Of a DNA stretch of 64,000 bases, positions 45,917 through 54,370 are shown piece by piece; position 1 is the stretch's first letter, and the number at the start of each line of letters is the position of its first letter. A model generated the notes under the pieces. It did no database searches and was not told where the DNA came from. It saw nothing but the letters and a program-made list of their open reading frames with translations. The stretch comes from Pelagicoccus mobilis (GTDB lineage: Bacteria > Verrucomicrobiota > Verrucomicrobiia > Opitutales > Opitutaceae): positions 186,001-250,000 of the forward strand of contig NZ_JAENIL010000002.1 in the NCBI RefSeq assembly GCF_016595505.1. Direction: 5' to 3'. The translations under genes and the position numbers were made by a program.

Positions 45917-46537
45917 ATGAAAAATCTCAAGCTAACCGCACTCATCCTATCAGCGGTACTGTTTGTCGCCAACTCGGCTTCCGCACTGGTGATGAACGTA
46001 ACAGTAGACAGCTCTGGAAATTACCTTCAAGACGGCAACCTGAACAGTGCAAACAGCTTAGCTTCGGTCGCCTTTTACCAAACAGCACTAGGAATAGCTA
46101 GCGGTAATCCCAATAATCGAGGAGACAACTTCAAGCTGCTCGACTACGTCGTCAAAAACTGGAACAATAACAAGAATCCTAAGATACCGGCTGCGGTTCT
46201 GGGTAGCACTCCGACTGCAGACAACGGTAGCTTGAACGGTATCAAGAGTTATACAACCGCTGCTGGTTTTGACTACGTAGTATTTCACTTTGGCAATGGC
46301 AAAGCAGGCGGTGGAAGCGACGATGACGAAAAGGGCTGGTGGGCCGCATGGTACCTAGGAGGACAAAGTGCAACATTCGGTCTCCCTCAAGAAGGTGATC
46401 CATTAGAAGATGTAGGTGGATTTTCCTCAGCGAGATACTTCAATCCAACAACTAGTGTCCCCGACTCAGGCACAACCTTCGCGCTCCTCGGAGCAGCACT
46501 TCTCGCTCTCGTAGGATTCCGTTCTCGCAAGAGCTAA
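45917..46537 (+). CDS. VPDSG-CTERM sorting-domain protein
   Basis: 206 residues. N-terminal signal peptide (LTALILSAVLFVANSASA) and a C-terminal tripartite sorting signal: VPDSG, hydrophobic helix (TTFALLGAALLALVGF) and basic end RSRKS. This VPDSG variant of PEP-CTERM is characteristic of Verrucomicrobiota and implies cleavage by an exosortase encoded elsewhere. The secreted middle region has no recognised domain; it is rich in Asn, Gly and Ser (NNNKNPKIPAAV, HFGNGKAGGGSDDD). It probably ends at the cell surface or in extracellular matrix. A GTG at 45,875 is a less likely start. Confidence 0.88.
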   Translation: MKNLKLTALILSAVLFVANSASALVMNVTVDSSGNYLQDGNLNSANSLASVAFYQTALGIASGNPNNRGDNFKLLDYVVKNWNNNKNPKIPAAVLGSTPTADNGSLNGIKSYTTAAGFDYVVFHFGNGKAGGGSDDDEKGWWAAWYLGGQSATFGLPQEGDPLEDVGGFSSARYFNPTTSVPDSGTTFALLGAALLALVGFRSRKS

Positions 46538-46565
46538 GCGAAACGAAGCTAACGCAACTTTCCGG

Positions 46566-46594
46566 GCCAAGCGATTTCCGCTTGGCTCTTTTTG
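46566..46594 (+). terminator. Rho-independent terminator of the VPDSG-CTERM gene
   Basis: GCCAAGCG (46,566-46,573) pairs with CGCTTGGC (46,579-46,586), followed by TCTTTTTG. Confidence 0.85.
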
Positions 46595-46688
46595 TATCCA
46601 CCTCCGGCCGCAGAGTCGTCGCTCGCGACGCACCGCATTGGCAGGATCATTCCCTTCCTTCGGTCGCGACATAACCACCCCCTCAATC

Positions 46689-49600
46689 CTACTCAACTCC
46701 CTCGAACAGATAAAGCGGGCCCTCATTGCTAGAGACAGCGAGCTCATTAACTCCATCTCCATCAAAATCCCCCCACCGCAGTTGCCTTGGCTCACCTTTA
46801 CTAATGTTCAGCCCAGCCTCCAAAGACACTTTCACAGAGAATCCTCCCGCACCTGTATTCATCAAAACAAGCACTCTGCTAGACTCTGGATGAATGACAG
46901 CCGCTGGCTGAGGAGATAACGACTCCAGCACCATCGACAAGTCCGGCCGACCATCCCCATTAAAATCTTCGGCCAGCAAATCAATCGCCACGCCCGACTG
47001 AGCCATGGCTGGCAACTCTGCACGTTCGAACTCCCCCATTTTCGTTTGTAACAGCAAAACGCTCTCGCGTTCCTCGATCACAAATTGCTCGTAACGCTCC
47101 AGAACCTCGTCTCCAAACGCCTCTTCAACCGTCATGTGCTTAAACTCCGAATACAACCCCGTCCGTTTCGCTATATCCGGAAAGTTAACCTGATGGAAGA
47201 TACGAGATTCTCGCGGGTAGAGCTTACCCCCAATCGTCTCCGCTTCGATGAAGCGCCCCTTCACCTCCTCAGATCGAGGAGCGAACAACACATCCTCTCC
47301 GTCTCCCCTGACCAAGTATTTGTTATTGGTTCCCAAGTTGCCGAGAGCGATATCCAACAAACCATTCTCGTCGAAATCCGCCACGGCCGCCGATTTCCAC
47401 ATCCCATTCCCAATTCCTGCAAACAACTCAGGCCATTCCTCGAGTTCTCCGTCCTCCCAACGCCAAGCGAAAGGAGAAGCGTACTCCCTCAACTGGACCA
47501 AGTCTTCATCCCCATCCCAATCGAGATCAAAAGCGAATAATCGAGAGGTCCGCCCCGATTGGGCAAACCTATGTTCGATCTCGCTAAGCACGCTCTCTCC
47601 TCCAACCTCGTAACAACGATTCGCCTCTACCTGTGGATACCAGCCTCGCTTGGTTCCACCTGAAACAAACAACAACTCCCCCTCAACCAAAACAGCCGAA
47701 GAGCTAGCAATCGAAGTCCCTCGCCAAACTGTCTCCGAAAACTGCATGTCACCAAGATTCAGATACAAGCGATCCGCGTAATACTCATCCCCTTCATCAA
47801 GCTCCACTCCACCGCTCGCCACAAACAGATCCAAATCACCGTCTTGATCGAAATCGAACGGCACGATCGCCGTATCCTCGCACAAATCGTCATCCTCAAA
47901 CGCTCGGTTACGCACAAAACGCAAACGTGCCCCTCCTTCATTCCTGAAGACGCGAAGCTCCTGCCCCGTCGCCCCACCCAGGATAATGTCTTCAAAACCG
48001 TCTCCATCGAGATCCGCAACCTCTAAAACAGGACCGAGGCGATCCTCCGCAAACGGTAGCAAAAACTGACCTTTTCTAGCCGCGAACACTTCCTCACTAC
48101 TATAGCTCTCCTCATCGATCGCTATTTTCGATTCAGAAAACAAAGACCGCTCCCCACGCGCCTCTCCATCAATCGAAAGCACCTCCCTAACAACATAGCG
48201 ATTTCCCATCTTCAGCCCCTCAAGCATCTGCTTCGCTCCGCTTGGCCATTGAATTTCAAACGATTCGATCTCCTCTCCTTCCTGCAGCGCGAATTGCAGC
48301 ACCGGTTCATCCACCGACATGTATCCACGCATCGAGGATAGCTCCCTCGTTTGAACTCCCGAAAGACTCCCCAGAAATGCCTTCGCCCCCAGCCCCATAC
48401 GATTGCTCTCTCTCCCTTCTAGCTTCAGCACAAACCGCTGCCCCGATTGGCTCTGATTACGAAAAACACCCAGCCCTTCTTTCCAATTGCTGGTAACCAG
48501 ATCTAGATCCCCATCCAAATCCAGATCCGCAAACGCGGCTGCGAAACTAACGCTCAACGCATCCAAACCCCAATCAGCGCTCACATCCTCAAACTGAAAA
48601 TCCCCAAGATTCCGATACGCCAGATTCCGTTCGTACAACGGAGGGCTCGTTTCAAACACCTTTACCCGCGTCGCCAAACTACGAGCCTTCGTCATCTTGT
48701 AAGCCAGATCCCCATCGTGAAACGCCCGCGTCATGCCATTGGCAAAAAACGCGTCCAGCCAACCATCGTTATCCAAATCCGCAAAACGCGTCGCCCAGGT
48801 CCAATCCGACGCGTGCAGCCCCGCATAGCGGCCCAGCTCCACAAATCGCCCCTGCCCCAAGGAAGCCCAAAGCATGTTTTGCATGTACTGATTCACCCCG
48901 GACCGCCGAGCTGCCAGAAGCTTTCCCGAGAGCGGCCCCACCGCTTGGTGGTAGTATTCACGATCACGAGCCAGCATCTCCGCCACCAGAATGTCGATAT
49001 GCCCATCGTTATTCAAATCACCGGAATCAACTCCCATAGCCGAATACGGAGCACTGCCCAAAACATCTCTCAATACATCCGAAAAAGTCCCGTCCTGGTT
49101 GTTTCGATACAGTTTATCCACCGGCTCGAAGTCATTCGACACATAAATATCCAACCAGCCGTCCTCATCGTAGTCCCACCAAAGAGCCGTATGCCCCTGG
49201 CCCTCTCCGGAGATTCCTGCTTCCTGCGTCACATCAACAAAGACGCCACCATCATTCCGAAACAAATGGTCCGGCATCCCATCGAGATGCCCCGCGTCAT
49301 GCAGGTAGTTTTGCTGCAAATACAAGTCGAGATCTCCATCCCGATCATAGTCAGCGAACGAGGGGGCGTTCGAACCCGCTTCAAAATCCAGCCCCCACTC
49401 TGCCGCCCGTTCCTCGAAGCGCCCGCCACCGTCATTGACATAGAGCTCGTTAGCGCCTGCCACATAACAAACGTACAGATCGAGATCCCCATCGTTGTCG
49501 ATATCCACCAAGGCTGCCCCAGTCCCGAAGCCCTTACCGCCCGCCACACCAGCCGCATCAGTCGCGTCTTCAAAAATAAAGTCGCCCTTATTCAAATAGA

Positions 49601-49916
49601 GACCATTCGGCGAATCCTTCCCCACCGCAAAGAGATCCGGCCAGCCATCCCCATTCACATCCCCCAACGCGACGCCCGTCCCGATCGAGCCATTAAAATA
49701 CTGCTTCCAGAGCTCCAACCAGCGACGCGGATGGTCGAACCGATTCTCAAAATCGATCCCCGTCTCTTCCGCTCCCATCTTCCTAAAAAGCGGCGATCCC
49801 TCCTCGCGGGGGGAAGCCGGGCGCAATGCTTCCACGGATACGATTTCGCCCCGCATCTCCGAGAAGACGCTACACCAGACAACCAGCAAAAAGAGACGCA
49901 TAGAAAAAAGAAACAT
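46689..49916 (-). CDS. Large exported FG-GAP/VCBS repeat protein with ASPIC/UnbV domain
   Basis: 1,075 residues (an ATG at 49,901 would remove five). Signal peptide in the first 23 or so residues. There are many FG-GAP repeats of the form D-x-D-x-D-G-x-x-D (DVNGDGWPDLF, DIDNDGDLDLYV, DYDRDGDLDLYL, DLDLDGDLDLVT, DFDQDGDLDLFV), each a calcium-binding blade of a beta-propeller. The segment around residues 560-620 (GRESNRMGLGAKAFLG, LQFALQEGEEIESFEIQWPSG in part) is the ASPIC/UnbV domain found in CRTAC1-like proteins. Two propellers flank it. Secreted or surface adhesion protein of unknown partner. Confidence 0.88.
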   Translation of the reverse strand: MFLFSMRLFLLVVWCSVFSEMRGEIVSVEALRPASPREEGSPLFRKMGAEETGIDFENRFDHPRRWLELWKQYFNGSIGTGVALGDVNGDGWPDLFAVGKDSPNGLYLNKGDFIFEDATDAAGVAGGKGFGTGAALVDIDNDGDLDLYVCYVAGANELYVNDGGGRFEERAAEWGLDFEAGSNAPSFADYDRDGDLDLYLQQNYLHDAGHLDGMPDHLFRNDGGVFVDVTQEAGISGEGQGHTALWWDYDEDGWLDIYVSNDFEPVDKLYRNNQDGTFSDVLRDVLGSAPYSAMGVDSGDLNNDGHIDILVAEMLARDREYYHQAVGPLSGKLLAARRSGVNQYMQNMLWASLGQGRFVELGRYAGLHASDWTWATRFADLDNDGWLDAFFANGMTRAFHDGDLAYKMTKARSLATRVKVFETSPPLYERNLAYRNLGDFQFEDVSADWGLDALSVSFAAAFADLDLDGDLDLVTSNWKEGLGVFRNQSQSGQRFVLKLEGRESNRMGLGAKAFLGSLSGVQTRELSSMRGYMSVDEPVLQFALQEGEEIESFEIQWPSGAKQMLEGLKMGNRYVVREVLSIDGEARGERSLFSESKIAIDEESYSSEEVFAARKGQFLLPFAEDRLGPVLEVADLDGDGFEDIILGGATGQELRVFRNEGGARLRFVRNRAFEDDDLCEDTAIVPFDFDQDGDLDLFVASGGVELDEGDEYYADRLYLNLGDMQFSETVWRGTSIASSSAVLVEGELLFVSGGTKRGWYPQVEANRCYEVGGESVLSEIEHRFAQSGRTSRLFAFDLDWDGDEDLVQLREYASPFAWRWEDGELEEWPELFAGIGNGMWKSAAVADFDENGLLDIALGNLGTNNKYLVRGDGEDVLFAPRSEEVKGRFIEAETIGGKLYPRESRIFHQVNFPDIAKRTGLYSEFKHMTVEEAFGDEVLERYEQFVIEERESVLLLQTKMGEFERAELPAMAQSGVAIDLLAEDFNGDGRPDLSMVLESLSPQPAAVIHPESSRVLVLMNTGAGGFSVKVSLEAGLNISKGEPRQLRWGDFDGDGVNELAVSSNEGPLYLFEGVE

Positions 49917-50100
49917 CAGGCAACAGCAGCAGTCGGAACCTAAGGCAGGAAAGCCCCGACAACTGCAAGCTACTCTTGTGCAGGGAATTCGCTTCTCACA
50001 AAGCTAAAACAGCCAGAAAAGCGCTCTCACACACGATTTATGCAAACAGCTCGCTTTGGAGGCTTGTTTTACAAACAATTCCACTTTAACAAAAAAACTG

Positions 50101-50925
50101 ATGCAGAGTATTGGCGAAAGACTTGAGGAAGCGCGCAAGCGCAAAGGGGTAACCATCCGCGAAGCGGCCGAGGCCACTAAGATCCGCGGCGACTACCTCA
50201 ACAGCTTCGAAAACAACAACTTTTCGATCAAGGTGCCCGACATCTACGTGCGCGGCTTCCTTCGCTCCTACTGCAACTTCCTCAAGGTCAATAGCGAGAA
50301 AGTCATCACCGACTTCAACGCCAACCTCATCGGCGAAGCCAAAGCCGCCAAGCGCGACCACCGCGAGTTCTTCGGCCGCATGGAGATCCAACAAACTCCT
50401 CTCGTAAACGAAGAGGCCAAGGCCGCCGCCGTCATAGACGACGCTCAACTCAGCGCCGAGGAAGACGAAAACGAAAAGCCGGGCTTCCTAGAAAAGGTCG
50501 ACAAGGAAACAGCGATCAAAGTCGGCATCGTAGCCGTCATCGCCATCATGATGCTCCTCGTCATCGTCTGGATCTTCCGCACCCTCACCAGCGGCGGTAT
50601 CGATCCCGACCAAGTCGCCCAGCAAAACCAGCGCGGGCTCGTGCCAGCCGAGACCAGCGCCCAAGCCCAGCAGCCTAGCCCAGCAGCGGCCACCGAAACT
50701 ATTTTCCTCATTTCTGTCGGCGACGTACGCGTCACCGTTACCGAACGCGACTCCGGCCGCGTCCTCCTCGACTCTCAACCCATGACCGCCGGTCAACGCA
50801 TCCCCGTCGAAAAAGTGGGACCGGTTAAGATCGACTACACCGCGGGCGAAAACCTCCAAGTGGAAATCGGCGGCACCGCGTACGGAACCGGAAAGACCGG
50901 GGAAAACTACTCCACTATTCCTTGA
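50101..50925 (+). CDS. RodZ-like helix-turn-helix membrane protein
   Basis: 274 residues from the ATG at 50,101 (MQSIGERLEEARKRKGVTI). The N-terminal HTH_25 domain (residues 1-65) contains the YVRGFLRSYCNFL element typical of RodZ. It is followed by a linker, one transmembrane helix (about 137-160, VGIVAVIAIMMLLVIVWIF) and a periplasmic C-terminal domain of the DUF4115 type (DVRVTVTERDSGRVLLDSQPM). RodZ links MreB to the cell-wall elongation machinery. A TTG at 50,056 is a less likely start. The 3' end overlaps the convergent gene by 11 bases. Confidence 0.88.
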   Translation: MQSIGERLEEARKRKGVTIREAAEATKIRGDYLNSFENNNFSIKVPDIYVRGFLRSYCNFLKVNSEKVITDFNANLIGEAKAAKRDHREFFGRMEIQQTPLVNEEAKAAAVIDDAQLSAEEDENEKPGFLEKVDKETAIKVGIVAVIAIMMLLVIVWIFRTLTSGGIDPDQVAQQNQRGLVPAETSAQAQQPSPAAATETIFLISVGDVRVTVTERDSGRVLLDSQPMTAGQRIPVEKVGPVKIDYTAGENLQVEIGGTAYGTGKTGENYSTIP

Positions 50926-52126
50926 TCCCAACAGCGACCGGCACCTCGAGCCTCTGCTCCGCCGGATAGCCGTCCACGACCGCAGGAAGGAAAACCCAGC
51001 TTTTCGCCTTCTGATTCACCGCTTGGCCCACGGATTCATCCGCCGCCTCAAGCACGCCCGACTGCTTCACTAGGCCCAACTCATTCACCACCACCTCCAA
51101 TTTCACCTCGGAAACGCCTTCAACCGCGATCTCAGGAACAGGAGCATAGAGACTAACAGCATCTCTGTCCGCGATCTTTGGATACGGCACCATCTCCATC
51201 GCCTCCGCAAACGGAGCAAACTCGTTAAAGAAAAAGCTCTGCTTTACAGTAGTTACCAACGGCTTCCCATCATAGCGGCCCGCCTTGTACTTGGTACCTA
51301 AAAGCGTCTTCAAAATCTCTGGAGCAAACGCCGCGTTATCCAGCTTCAAATCGAGCAACTCCATCACCTTGCCGCGCTCATCGATCGAATAAACCGCCGT
51401 CGCGTAGCCGCCCGAAACCCTTCCCAGCAGCTCCTCGGGAAAACTCAACAAACGCTCCTTCACCACCTTCGCCGGTTCGCCCACAGCAGCGTCCGCGGCG
51501 GGACGAGACCTGCGAAACCCCGAAGCCATCGGCTGCGCGCCCCCAGACGTCTCCCCCATTTTCGCCACCGAGATCGGATCATCCGCCTCTCTGCGCAGAA
51601 TCTCCTCCCCCTTTGAAAAAACGCGATACGCGAACTTGCCTCCGCCAAATCCCGGATTCACCGGCAAAGTCACCGCGATCCGTTCCGACCCCGTTTTATT
51701 AATGTCCGGAATCTCTCTAATAATATAGCTCGGATCCCCCTTCTCCGGCGAAACCACAAAAAGCACGAAGCAGTCCTCGAAATCACGTTCCGCTTCCACC
51801 ATCGCCTCGAAGCGAAAAAAGAACCCACCGATCGCCGAACCATAGTCCTGCCCCATCAACGCCCGACGACTTAAAACCTCAATCGCCCCATCCGTAAACG
51901 CGGCAGCCGACTCCACACGCAGCCTCCCATCGCTCACCTTCACCCGCTGACGATTAACGATCACCTCCGGCGTCGCCCCATCCATAGACACGACCGGCAG
52001 CATCTCGCCGTCATACTCAACCAAAACCTGAGCTTGCCCCCATAGACTGCCACTCCCCGCCAAGGCAGCGACAACCGACAACAGCAGGCTCCATCCCCCT
52101 ACAAACTTCCAAGCGAAATACTTCAT
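50915..52126 (-). CDS. Exported protein with TonB-C-like domains
   Basis: 403 residues from the ATG at 52,126, with a signal peptide of about 29 residues. Two segments have the TonB C-terminal pattern: about residues 225-300 (YSIDERGKVMELLDLKLDNAAFAPEILKTL in part) and 330-400 (VKLEVVVNELGLVKQSGVLEAADE in part, then SWVFLPAVVDGYPAEQRLEVPV). The N-terminal 200 residues are not recognised. It lacks the membrane anchor and Pro-rich spacer of a classical TonB, so energy transduction is doubtful. It is divergent from rpiB. Confidence 0.65.
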   Translation of the reverse strand: MKYFAWKFVGGWSLLLSVVAALAGSGSLWGQAQVLVEYDGEMLPVVSMDGATPEVIVNRQRVKVSDGRLRVESAAAFTDGAIEVLSRRALMGQDYGSAIGGFFFRFEAMVEAERDFEDCFVLFVVSPEKGDPSYIIREIPDINKTGSERIAVTLPVNPGFGGGKFAYRVFSKGEEILRREADDPISVAKMGETSGGAQPMASGFRRSRPAADAAVGEPAKVVKERLLSFPEELLGRVSGGYATAVYSIDERGKVMELLDLKLDNAAFAPEILKTLLGTKYKAGRYDGKPLVTTVKQSFFFNEFAPFAEAMEMVPYPKIADRDAVSLYAPVPEIAVEGVSEVKLEVVVNELGLVKQSGVLEAADESVGQAVNQKAKSWVFLPAVVDGYPAEQRLEVPVAVGIKE

Positions 52127-52291
52127 TTTAACACCCCTGTACCCAATACAATTAGCACCGCCCATGCCAGCTAGCAAGTCACCGAATCACAATTCGCAAA
52201 ACCACTGCCCAAACACGTACTTCCACCTCCCTCACCCCTTCCTCGCTTTTTGGTTTGAACCAGCCAGCAGCCCGCCATAAACACCGCCACA

Positions 52292-52729
52292 ATGAGCAAA
52301 CTCACCGTCGCTATCGGCTCCGACCACGCGGGCTACACCTACAAGCAAGCCATCATCGCCCACCTCGAAGGACAGGGCTACACCGTAAAAGACTACGGCA
52401 CCGACTCCACCGAATCATGTGACTATCCAGACTTCATCCGCCCCGTCGCAGAAGCAGTCGCCAACGGCGAATTCGATCGCGGCATCGTGCTCGGCGGCTC
52501 CGGCAATGGTGAAGCCATCGTCGCCAACCGCATAAAAGGCGTGCGCTGCGGACTCTGCTGGAACGAGCAGATCGCCGTTTGGAACCGCTCCCACAACGAC
52601 GGAAACGTCCTCTCCCTTGGCGAACGCACCGTCACCCAAGAAGACGCGCTCCACATTGTGGATACATGGCTCAACACCGCCTTCGACGGCGGACGCCACC
52701 AGCCACGCATCGACAAGATCGACGCATAG
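52292..52729 (+). CDS. rpiB: Ribose 5-phosphate isomerase B (actinobacterial-type active site)
   Basis: 145 residues. Interconverts ribose 5-phosphate and ribulose 5-phosphate. The phosphate-binding GSDHAG and the HNDGNVLSLGER segment are conserved. The segment that in Escherichia coli RpiB holds the catalytic Cys reads GGSGNGEAIVANRIKGVRC here, as in mycobacterial RpiB, where a Glu takes the Cys role. RpiB-family enzymes of this class can also act on other sugar phosphates. The stop codon abuts a family B hairpin; the next gene follows 49 bases on. Confidence 0.9.
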   Translation: MSKLTVAIGSDHAGYTYKQAIIAHLEGQGYTVKDYGTDSTESCDYPDFIRPVAEAVANGEFDRGIVLGGSGNGEAIVANRIKGVRCGLCWNEQIAVWNRSHNDGNVLSLGERTVTQEDALHIVDTWLNTAFDGGRHQPRIDKIDA

Positions 52730-52753
52730 GAGGGCAACGCTCCGTCGTTGCCA
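52730..52753 (+). repeat. Hairpin repeat, family B
   Basis: Directly after the rpiB stop codon. GGCAACG, loop CTCCGT, CGTTGCC. Confidence 0.88.
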
Positions 52754-52778
52754 CACCCGCCACCCGTTACCCACCTCC

Positions 52779-53762
52779 ATGCAATATCGACGCCTCGGCA
52801 AATCCGGTCTCCAAGTTAGCGCCCTATCCTACGGGTCGTGGCTAACCTTTGGAGACCAAGCCTCCACCCGCACCGTCGAGACCTGCCTCGAGCTCGCTTA
52901 CAACTCCGGCATCAACTTCTTCGACAACGCCGAAGCCTACGCCAACGGCCAATCCGAAGAAGTCATGGGCAACGCCATCTCCAAATTCGGATGGGCCCGC
53001 GACACCTACGTCGTCTCCTCAAAAGTTTTCTGGGGCGGCGAAAAGCCCAACCAAATCGGCCTCTCCAAAAAGCACGTCATCGAAGCCTGCGAAGCCGCCC
53101 TCCGCCGCCTTCGCATCGACTACCTCGACCTCTATTATTGCCACCGCCCAGATCCGGACACCCCCATCGAGGAAACCGTCCGCGCCATGGACGGGCTCAT
53201 CCAGCAAGGCAAGATTCTCTACTGGGGCACCTCTGAGTGGTCCGCCCAGGAGATCATGGAAGCCTATTCCATCGCCCGGCAATACAACCTCACGCCGCCC
53301 ACCATGGAGCAGCCCGAGTACAATCTCCTCAAACGCCATCGATTCGAGGTAGAATACCAACGCCTCTTCACTCAAATCGGCCTCGGAGCAACCACCTTCT
53401 CCCCGCTCGCCAGCGGCATTCTCACCGGCAAGTACAACCAAGAAACGCCAGAGAACTCCCGACTCGCCTACACCCAGTTCGACTGGATGCAGGAAAAGCT
53501 CGAGCGCTTCAAAGCCCAAGGAGGCGTGCAAATCCTTCAGGAACTCTCAGCCATCGCCGAAAAGCTCGGCGGCACACTCCCCCAACTCAGTATCGCTTGG
53601 CTGCTCAAAAACCCAAACGTCAGTTCCGTCATCCTCGGCGCCTCCCGCACCGAACAGTTGGAACAAAACCTCCGGGCGCTGGACATCCTCGATACCCTCA
53701 ACGAGGAAATCATGGATGAAATCGAAACCGCAATCAGCCCACTCCAAGCCATCGACGCCTAA
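52779..53762 (+). CDS. Aldo/keto reductase (potassium-channel beta-subunit-like)
   Basis: 327 residues from the ATG at 52,779. NADPH-dependent reductase with a TIM barrel. Catalytic residues are visible: D and Y in FFDNAEAYANG, Lys in VVSSKVFWG and His in YYCHRPDPDTP. The strand ending GTSEWSAQEI and the C-terminal ILGASRTEQLEQNL cofactor-binding loop match the Kv-beta/YghZ-like group. The in-frame extension upstream runs through rpiB and the repeat and is not coding. Physiological substrate unknown. Probably cotranscribed with rpiB. Confidence 0.9.
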   Translation: MQYRRLGKSGLQVSALSYGSWLTFGDQASTRTVETCLELAYNSGINFFDNAEAYANGQSEEVMGNAISKFGWARDTYVVSSKVFWGGEKPNQIGLSKKHVIEACEAALRRLRIDYLDLYYCHRPDPDTPIEETVRAMDGLIQQGKILYWGTSEWSAQEIMEAYSIARQYNLTPPTMEQPEYNLLKRHRFEVEYQRLFTQIGLGATTFSPLASGILTGKYNQETPENSRLAYTQFDWMQEKLERFKAQGGVQILQELSAIAEKLGGTLPQLSIAWLLKNPNVSSVILGASRTEQLEQNLRALDILDTLNEEIMDEIETAISPLQAIDA

Positions 53763-53766
53763 CCCA

Positions 53767-53789
53767 GAGGGCAACGCTCCGTCGTTGCC
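53767..53789 (+). repeat. Hairpin repeat, family B, overlapping a likely start codon
   Basis: GGCAACG, loop CTCCGT, CGTTGCC. The right arm contains TTG (53,785-53,787), the likely start codon of the following lipoprotein. Confidence 0.85.
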
Positions 53790-54240
53790 GCAACTCAAGA
53801 AGAGGCTCCACCTAGCGATCGCGATCCTCCCGCTCGCCCTCGCCGCCTGCTCCTCCTCCCCGGAGTCCGAAACCGGCGCGCCCCCTCAGCCGCAAACCGA
53901 AGCTCCAGCCGAGTCCGCCATCACGCAAACGCTCGCTCTCCAGACGCCGACCCCCGCCTGGACTCTCGCACCAAGCGCCCTCCATCGCCTGCCAGACGGA
54001 ACCTATCTCTGCATCCACCGCCTGACAGCTCCCCAGGGCATGGCAGCCCAAATGATCTCCACCGCCCAAACCACTTTCAGCTTCCAGCACGCGGGCAACA
54101 CCACTCCCAGCATCAAACACTACGTTCTCGGCAAAACCTGGAATTGGGACGCCAATCCAGAAATCACCTTCGTCGATTCCCTCGACGAGCTCAAAGATGC
54201 CCTTGCCGAGGCCCAAAGCGTCCCTTTCACTACGCCCTAA
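53785..54240 (+). CDS. Lipoprotein of unknown function
   Basis: 151 residues when started at the TTG at 53,785 (M-PQLKKRLHLAIAILPLALAAC). That start gives an ideal lipoprotein signal peptide with basic head, hydrophobic core and lipobox LAA-C. An ATG at 53,716 is possible but overlaps the preceding gene by 47 bases and puts 23 non-signal residues, including the translated repeat, before the signal. The mature part has a Pro/Glu/Ala-rich linker and a small domain (LHRLPDGTYLCIHRLTAPQGMAAQ in part). No family recognised. Confidence 0.65.
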   Translation: MPQLKKRLHLAIAILPLALAACSSSPESETGAPPQPQTEAPAESAITQTLALQTPTPAWTLAPSALHRLPDGTYLCIHRLTAPQGMAAQMISTAQTTFSFQHAGNTTPSIKHYVLGKTWNWDANPEITFVDSLDELKDALAEAQSVPFTTP

Positions 54241-54370
54241 AATTCCCGGAGCCATACTCCCCGAGTCTCGCTCCCCCAACACTTTCGAAACAACAGCAAC
54301 CTATTCTGTGCACTCTGTGCAATAAGTGGCTCAAATAGCCACTCCACTCAGCTCACACTCACTCTTCTAA

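Noticed and set aside
48717-49943. 408-codon plus-strand frame opposite the FG-GAP protein
   Set aside because: Antisense shadow of the Asp-rich repeats; no recognisable domain or signal.
54304-54330. CTGTGCACTCTGTGC segment before the E1 gene as a further family E copy
   Set aside because: Only one arm is visible and it lacks the CACGAA word; it may be a related repeat but the support is too weak.
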